47,681 nucleotides of DNA, taken from the NCBI GenBank assembly GCA_937872685.1, contig CALMTS010000225.1, forward strand, positions 1-47,681, read 5' to 3'. Of the stretch, positions 43,097 through 47,681 are shown piece after piece; position 1 is the stretch's first letter, and each line of letters opens with the position of its first letter. The translations under genes and the position numbers were made by a program. Under the pieces are notes generated by a model that saw nothing but the letters and a program-made list of their open reading frames with translations, made no database searches and was not told where the DNA came from. The stretch is from an uncultured Desulfomicrobium sp. (GTDB lineage: Bacteria; Desulfobacterota; Desulfovibrionia; Desulfovibrionales; Desulfomicrobiaceae).

Positions 43097-44748
43097 CAGA
43101 AATCCCCCCACATGCGCTTTTTGCAGCGCTCTAGCATGAGAAAACACAGGGCGCACAGGACCATGAGCAGCGTTGCCGAGGCCATGGCCTGTGCGTGGTT
43201 CTGGCTGCCCGGAAGGCTCAGGTTGCGGTAGATGGCCATGGGCAGCGTGGGCGTGTGGGGCCGCGCGATGAAAATGGTCGCCCCGAACTCGCCCAGGCTG
43301 ATGACGAAAGAGTACAGCGCGCCAAGCAGCGTGGCCCGCGAGAGCAGAGGCAGGTCGATGCTGGCCCAGACCTTCCATGGTCCGGCTCCGAGAGTGCTGG
43401 CCGCCTCGCGCAGTTCGGCGGGCACGGCCGAGAGGGCCGGCAGCACCGTGCGCAGGACAAAGGGAAAGGCGACGAGGGCGTGGGCGATGGGCACCAGCAC
43501 CCAGGACGACCGAAGGTGCAGGGGCGGCTGGTCCAGGGCGATGATGAACCCGAAGCCGAGCGTCACGGCGGAGGTGGTCATGGGCAGCATGAGCAGCGGG
43601 TCCAGAATTCGGGCCAGGCGGGAGCGCGTGTGCACGAAGGTCGCGGCGCACAGGCCCAGCGGCACGGCCATGAGGGTCGCGGCCAGGGCGTAGAGCAGGG
43701 AGTTGCCCATGGCCGCCATGGGAGGGACGTGAAAGACGGAGCCGCGCGGGTTTTCGAAGAGGCCCGCGTAGGCCGCCAGGCTCCAGGCCTGGTCAGGCCG
43801 CAGGGATTCCAGGGCCAGGGACAGGAGCGGGGCGACGAGCACCAGGGAGACCGCGGTCAGGTATCCGCGGGCCAGAAGCCTGGGAGTCCGGGCAGCCCTT
43901 GTCAGGGGGACGATGTTCGTCACCGGGGAGAGGGGGCGGGTGCAGCGCTCCTGAAAACGGCTTTGCACCCGCATGGCGCCCCAGGTGACCAGGAGCTGGA
44001 TGATGGACAGCACGGCGGCCAGGGGCAGGTTGAAGACATGGGCGGCCTGCCGGTAGATTTCCACCTCCAGGGTGGAGTAGCGGTAGCCCCCCAGAAGCAG
44101 GACCACGCCGAAGGAACTGAAACAGAAGATGAAGACGAGCAGTCCCGCCGCGGCGATGGCTGGGGAGAGCAGCGGCAGTGTGACGGTGCGGAAGGCCTGC
44201 CACGGCGTTGCTCCGGCCATGCGTGCCGATTCCGTCATGGCCGGGTGCAGGCGGGCCCAGAACGAGCCGATGATGCGCAGGGCCAGGCTGAAATTGAAGA
44301 AGACGTGCGCGGCCAGGATCAGATACAGGCCTTGTTGCTCCCCGTCCGTAAAGATTCCCAGGTGTGACGCAAGGCTACCGAGCAGGGTGTCGGGATCTGC
44401 CAGGGTGCGGAACGCCGCGGCCACGACCACGGTGGGCAGCACAAAGGGAATGGTGACCAGGGTCTCGAACAGGCTTTTGCCCGCAAAATCGTGGCGGGCC
44501 AGGACGTACGCCCCGGGCAGGGCCGCGCCCAATGTCAGGATGCTCGAGATTACCGCCTGCCAGAAGGTGAAGAATACCACGCGCGGGTAGTATGAGGAGA
44601 GCAGCGGAGCGAGGGTGGAGACATCCTTCACGGCCTGTCCCAGCCCCAGGGAGAGGACCTCCCACAGGGGATAGACGTAGAACGCCGCCAGGAACAGGGC
44701 TACCGGCAGGACGAGCCAGGTACGCGGGATGTTCCGGGCGGCGTTCAT
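43096..44748 (-). CDS. thiP: Thiamine ABC transporter permease (fused two-domain)
   Basis: A 550-residue inner-membrane protein with about twelve helices in two homologous halves, each with an EAA-type loop: ESARMAGATPWQAFRTVTLP in the first and REAASTLGAGPWKVWASIDL in the second. This double layout is that of ThiP and FbpB. The start at 44748 (MNAARNIPRTW) is two bases after the thiB stop; the frame from 44787 runs into thiB. The gene is co-transcribed with thiB and thiQ. Confidence 0.88.
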   Translation of the reverse strand: MNAARNIPRTWLVLPVALFLAAFYVYPLWEVLSLGLGQAVKDVSTLAPLLSSYYPRVVFFTFWQAVISSILTLGAALPGAYVLARHDFAGKSLFETLVTIPFVLPTVVVAAAFRTLADPDTLLGSLASHLGIFTDGEQQGLYLILAAHVFFNFSLALRIIGSFWARLHPAMTESARMAGATPWQAFRTVTLPLLSPAIAAAGLLVFIFCFSSFGVVLLLGGYRYSTLEVEIYRQAAHVFNLPLAAVLSIIQLLVTWGAMRVQSRFQERCTRPLSPVTNIVPLTRAARTPRLLARGYLTAVSLVLVAPLLSLALESLRPDQAWSLAAYAGLFENPRGSVFHVPPMAAMGNSLLYALAATLMAVPLGLCAATFVHTRSRLARILDPLLMLPMTTSAVTLGFGFIIALDQPPLHLRSSWVLVPIAHALVAFPFVLRTVLPALSAVPAELREAASTLGAGPWKVWASIDLPLLSRATLLGALYSFVISLGEFGATIFIARPHTPTLPMAIYRNLSLPGSQNHAQAMASATLLMVLCALCFLMLERCKKRMWGDF

Positions 44749-44750
44749 GC

Positions 44751-45785
44751 TCAGTTCACCATGAGTTGCGTCCAGCGGGAGATCCATGCCTCCCGGCTGG
44801 CGTCGATGTCTGCGGGGGACACCTGCGCTGGCGTGTCGGCCTGCCGGGCGTGCTTCATGAATACCTCGGGCAGCTTCGCACGGGTATTGGCCGGGAAGAC
44901 GAACATCTGCAGGGGGATGTCCTCCTGGAAGTCCGGGGAGAGCAGGAAGTCCATGAATTTCCGGGCCGCCTCGGGGTTTTTCGCACCCTTGAGGACGCCG
45001 GCGAATTCGATCTGGCGGAAGGCGCTTCCCGCCGTGAGCACGGCAGCCGTGGGTGCGGGGGCCTGCGGATCCTTGCCGAAATGCACTTCGGCCGCAGGGC
45101 TTGTGGCATAGCTGACCACGATGGGCCGTTTACCCTTGGACGCGGCGGTGAAATGCCCCCAGTAGGCGTCCTTCCAGCCGCCGGTGACCAGCACGCCATT
45201 GTCCTTGAGCCGCTGCCAGAAGGAGAATGCGCCGTCTTCGCCGAAATGGCCGATGGTGGCCAGGAGGAAGGCCAGGCCCGGGGAGGACGTGGCCGGGTTC
45301 TGGACGACGAGGAGGTCCTTGTATTCCGGTTTGGTCAAGTCCTCCAGGGAGGACGGGGGATTGAGGTTCTTCGCCGTGAACCAGCCCAGGTCGTAGTTGA
45401 GGCAGACATCGCCGAAATCCACGGGAACGAGGCGGTTCTCGGGGTCGAGCAGCAATGCGCCCGGTACGGCGTCGATCCCCGCGGGCGCATACGGCTCGAA
45501 AATGCCGGCCTTCATGGCGCGGCTCAGGAACGTGTTGTCCACACCGTAAAATACGTCGGCCAGCGGGGAATTCTTGGCCAGGATGGCCTGGTTCAGGGCT
45601 GCTCCGGCATCCCCCGATTGCAGGATGCGCACGGTGATGCCGCTCTGTGTCTCGAAGCGGTTCAGGACGTCCTGGCTCATGCTGAAGCTGTCATGGGTCA
45701 TGACGGTCAGTTCGGAGCCGGCTGAGGCCAGAGCCCCATGGCACAAGGTCAGGGTCAGGACAAGCAGGGCAAACAGGTGTTTCAT
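44751..45785 (-). CDS. thiB: Thiamine ABC transporter substrate-binding protein
   Basis: A 344-residue periplasmic protein with a signal peptide (MKHLFALLVLTLTLCHGALA). The mature start ELTVMTHDSFSMSQDVLNRF is typical of ThiB/TbpA, which binds thiamine, thiamine phosphate or TPP. Further family segments are PLADVFYGVDNTFLSRA and VPVDFGDVCLNYDLGWF. GGGAG precedes the ATG at 45785. It is the first gene behind the TPP riboswitch. Confidence 0.9.
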   Translation of the reverse strand: MKHLFALLVLTLTLCHGALASAGSELTVMTHDSFSMSQDVLNRFETQSGITVRILQSGDAGAALNQAILAKNSPLADVFYGVDNTFLSRAMKAGIFEPYAPAGIDAVPGALLLDPENRLVPVDFGDVCLNYDLGWFTAKNLNPPSSLEDLTKPEYKDLLVVQNPATSSPGLAFLLATIGHFGEDGAFSFWQRLKDNGVLVTGGWKDAYWGHFTAASKGKRPIVVSYATSPAAEVHFGKDPQAPAPTAAVLTAGSAFRQIEFAGVLKGAKNPEAARKFMDFLLSPDFQEDIPLQMFVFPANTRAKLPEVFMKHARQADTPAQVSPADIDASREAWISRWTQLMVN

Positions 45786-45804
45786 GGTGACTCCCGTAAA
45801 ATGA

Positions 45805-45828
45805 GAAAGCCGCCCGGGGGCGGCTTTC
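45805..45828 (-). terminator. Hairpin between the TPP aptamer and thiB, probable expression platform
   Basis: GAAAGCCGCC (45805-45814) pairs with GGCGGCTTTC (45819-45828) around four bases. On the minus strand it is followed by a T-containing stretch (CTCATTTTA). This would stop transcription just before thiB when TPP is bound. Confidence 0.65.
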
Positions 45829-45837
45829 TGCGAGTGT

Positions 45838-45932
45838 ATGGTGCAGTTTCCTCCGCCGGGATGATCCGGTTCAGGTTCAACGGTCGGTCTCGGCTGCAGA
45901 GACCCTCTCAGCCCGGTACCCCGGACTCCCGA
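45838..45932 (-). promoter_or_regulatory. TPP (thiamine pyrophosphate) riboswitch
   Basis: On the minus strand the conserved THI elements appear in order: GGGGTACCGGGCTGAGAGGG, then a variable arm, then GACCGTTGAACCTGAACCGG, ATCATCCCGGCGGAGGAAAC. It regulates thiBPQ; TPP binding should reduce expression. Confidence 0.95.
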
Positions 45933-45944
45933 ATGCTTTTTTAA

Positions 45945-45973
45945 TGTCTAGACCTGTGTTTTTCGAAGGTCAA
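45945..45973 (-). promoter_or_regulatory. Promoter of thiBPQ
   Basis: TTGACC (45968-45973), 17-base spacer, TAGACA (45945-45950) on the minus strand, with the -35 box overlapping the thiN stop. RNA would begin a few bases before the TPP aptamer. Confidence 0.6.
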
Positions 45974-46608
45974 GACCTGAAGAGGTGAAAGACGAAGAGG
46001 CGTCCCGAGCGCAGGGTCACCGTGGCCGATGCGCCGGTGAAGACGTTGCTCATGCCCCAGCTCGTGCCGAAGGTCAGGGTGGCGTCTTGCAACGGGTATT
46101 CCAGGCCCTCGAGGGTCACTCCGCTGACTTCCGGAGTGGCCGGGAGCAGGGAGAGGGTGTCCCCCGCCGCGCCGCTGAGTGTCAGGGCCTTGTCCACGAG
46201 GTGCACGCACTGGCTCTCGTCCATGATGCAGGCGGCGATGCCGGTGGGCAGGCAGCGGGCCAGCAGGAAAAGGTTACCCAGAGTATGGTCCAGCCGGCCG
46301 CCGGTGCCGCCTAGGATGGAAATGCGGGTCGCGCCCCGGTCCAGGGCCAGGTCCAGGGCCAGTTCCAGATCCGTAGCGTCCTTTCTGGGCGGGTGGAGGT
46401 GCATTTCCACTCCCGCGTCCCTGTAGCGGGCGAGCAGGTCGGAGGGGATGGAATCCATGTCGCCGACGGCCAGGTGGGGCAATCGGTCCAGCGCGTGCAG
46501 ATGCCTGCTGCCGCCATCGACGCCGATGAGGCGCTCGGCGGAGAAGACCAGGGCCCGTACGGCGGGCGAGAGGACAAGGGGGCCATTGGCCAGGAGGACC
46601 CAGTGCAT
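45970..46608 (-). CDS. thiN: Thiamine pyrophosphokinase
   Basis: A 212-residue enzyme that converts thiamine and ATP to TPP. Family segments are VDGGSRHLHAL, the GDMDSIP motif with metal-binding Asp residues, PRKDATDLELALDLAL, and ILGGTGGRLDHTLGN. The C-terminal domain has GTSWGMSNVFTG. The start at 46608 (MHWVLLANG) has GGAA upstream. It lies directly before the thiamine importer, so salvaged thiamine can be activated. It is outside the riboswitch-controlled RNA if the promoter at 45945-45973 is used. Confidence 0.92.
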   Translation of the reverse strand: MHWVLLANGPLVLSPAVRALVFSAERLIGVDGGSRHLHALDRLPHLAVGDMDSIPSDLLARYRDAGVEMHLHPPRKDATDLELALDLALDRGATRISILGGTGGRLDHTLGNLFLLARCLPTGIAACIMDESQCVHLVDKALTLSGAAGDTLSLLPATPEVSGVTLEGLEYPLQDATLTFGTSWGMSNVFTGASATVTLRSGRLFVFHLFRS

Positions 46609-46707
46609 GATTTTTCCGTGGTCGAGGGGATGATTCTTGCCGTTTCGGGGGCATCCCGATACGTTCCCTCTGGTAATCATCGGTCTCCGACAAATCAAGG
46701 ATGTGCA

Positions 46708-47681
46708 ATGACCTTCCCTTCGCCGAAAATACTGGTCGTCGATGACAGCAGGATGTTCCTGCAGGTACTGGTCAACAATCTTCAGGACGCCGTCACCGGC
46801 GAGATCGTTTCGGCAGGATCCATGGCCGAGGCGCGGGAGCTTCTTGAGGAGCATGAGTTTGATCTGGCCATGCTCGACCTGAACCTCCCGGACGCACCAC
46901 AGGGTGAGGTAGTCGATCTCGTGCTGGCGCGGGACATCCCGGTCATCGTTTTCGCCGGCGATTGCGCGGATCACACACGGGACCGCCTGTGGTCCAAGAA
47001 AATCGTCGATTATGTGGTCAAGGAGGGCGGCGAGAGCCTGAACTATGCTGTGCGGCAGGCCCGGCGCGTGATCATGAACCGTGACGCCAAGGCCCTGGTG
47101 GTCGAGGATTCGGAGACGGTCCGCACCATGCTTGCAGGGCTTTTGCGCGTGCACCGGTTTCAGGTCTTCGAGGCCGAGAACGGCCGCGAGGCGCTGAAGG
47201 TCATGAATGCCAATTCTGACATCCAGCTCATCATCACCGACTACGAAATGCCTGAAATGGACGGCGTGCGGTTCGTGCGGGTCGTCCGCGCCCGGCATCC
47301 CAAGGACGAGGTGGCCATCATCGGTATTTCCAGCCATGAGCAGGAGAACCTGTCGGCCCGGTTTCTCAAGAGCGGCGCCAATGATTTTCTGACCAAACCG
47401 TTCTCCAGTGAGGAATTCTACTGCCGTGTGTCCCAGAACATGGATCTTCTGGAGTACATACACACCATCAAGGACTACTCGGAGAAGGACTTCCTGACGG
47501 GACTCTACAACCGCCGCTATCTGTTCGCCCAGGGCGCGTCCCGGGTGCGCAGAAAGCAGAAGCGGGGCGAGAAAATCTACCTGGCCATGCTCGACATCGA
47601 CCATTTCAAGAAGATCAACGACCAGTATGGTCACGAGAAGGGCGACGCCGTGCTCAAGGACATGGGCGAGAAACTCCGGCA
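46708..47681 (+). CDS. Response regulator with two receiver domains and a GGDEF domain (3' end cut by window edge)
   Basis: A cytoplasmic signalling protein of the PleD type; 324 codons are visible. Receiver 1 begins KILVVDDSRMF, with phospho-acceptor Asp in LAMLDLNLPD. Receiver 2 begins ALVVEDSETVR, with Asp in LIITDYEMPEMDG and Lys in FLTKPF. The GGDEF domain starts at KDFLTGLYNRRYLF and MLDIDHFKKINDQYGHEKGD before the edge, so the catalytic GGDEF loop itself is not seen. It probably makes c-di-GMP when phosphorylated. AAGG seven bases before the ATG at 46708. It is transcribed away from thiN. Confidence 0.93.
   Translation, partial: MTFPSPKILVVDDSRMFLQVLVNNLQDAVTGEIVSAGSMAEARELLEEHEFDLAMLDLNLPDAPQGEVVDLVLARDIPVIVFAGDCADHTRDRLWSKKIVDYVVKEGGESLNYAVRQARRVIMNRDAKALVVEDSETVRTMLAGLLRVHRFQVFEAENGREALKVMNANSDIQLIITDYEMPEMDGVRFVRVVRARHPKDEVAIIGISSHEQENLSARFLKSGANDFLTKPFSSEEFYCRVSQNMDLLEYIHTIKDYSEKDFLTGLYNRRYLFAQGASRVRRKQKRGEKIYLAMLDIDHFKKINDQYGHEKGDAVLKDMGEKLR

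Overview
The window reads as one chromosomal stretch of a GC-rich, anaerobic sulfate-reducing deltaproteobacterium of the Desulfovibrio/Desulfomicrobium kind. The reasons are a complete qrcABCD operon (the quinone reductase complex of sulfate reducers), a class III (oxygen-sensitive) ribonucleotide reductase, tungstate uptake with a TunR-type regulator, and a probable selenocysteine gene. The species cannot be fixed from the sequence. Almost all DNA is coding. Several genes start with TTG or GTG behind a clear Shine-Dalgarno site (lysS, hom, trxB, qrcA).

Layout. 1-6371 (minus strand): hom, an apgM-type homoserine kinase/phosphoglycerate mutase, a hot-dog thioesterase, an amidohydrolase, lysS and a truncated lolC/E, tightly packed. 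6491-6776: two tRNA-Ser genes (GCU, UGA) with promoter and terminator. 6886-7440: rfbC. 7553-12347: promoter, qrcABCD, terminator. 12434-14785: a membrane acyltransferase and an MFS transporter. 14814-17840: a DnaA-box-like site, a cobalamin riboswitch, then nrdG and nrdD. 17878-20314: a small ORF, two minus-strand envelope genes (a FlgO-like protein with a peptidoglycan-binding tail, and a lipoprotein), and a divergent FlgO-like lipoprotein behind a sigma-54 type promoter. 20351-23091: tupABC (tungstate ABC importer). 23212-27960: an unknown protein, Hsp20, a Lon-family protease and trxB.

28108-31700: two nearly identical tRNA-Asn genes flank a 3.4-kb block with a lipoprotein, a radical SAM protein and tunR (integrase-like DNA-binding domain plus two Mop domains). 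31743-34193: a protein with tandem degenerate GGDEF domains and TPRs. 34319-39074: an overlapping operon of an MBL-fold hydrolase, a 75-residue ORF with an in-frame UGA read as selenocysteine, an iron-sulfur flavoprotein, a ComF-like protein and a hybrid histidine kinase. 39094-42110: rplU, rpmA, obgE, proB. 42107-46608 (minus): thiN, a TPP riboswitch, thiB, thiP, thiQ. 46708 to the end: a response regulator with two receiver domains and a GGDEF domain, cut by the window edge.

The strongest candidate for something undescribed is the small Cys-Sec protein at 34959-35186. It has a good ribosome site, an in-frame TGA after codon 13, a plausible SECIS hairpin just behind it, and translational coupling to a flavoprotein gene. 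Other points of interest are a B12 riboswitch over the B12-independent RNR, a TunR/tup system split over 7 kb with tunR inside a tRNA-Asn duplication, a sigma-54 promoter over a FlgO-like gene, and a doubly degenerate GGDEF-TPR protein.
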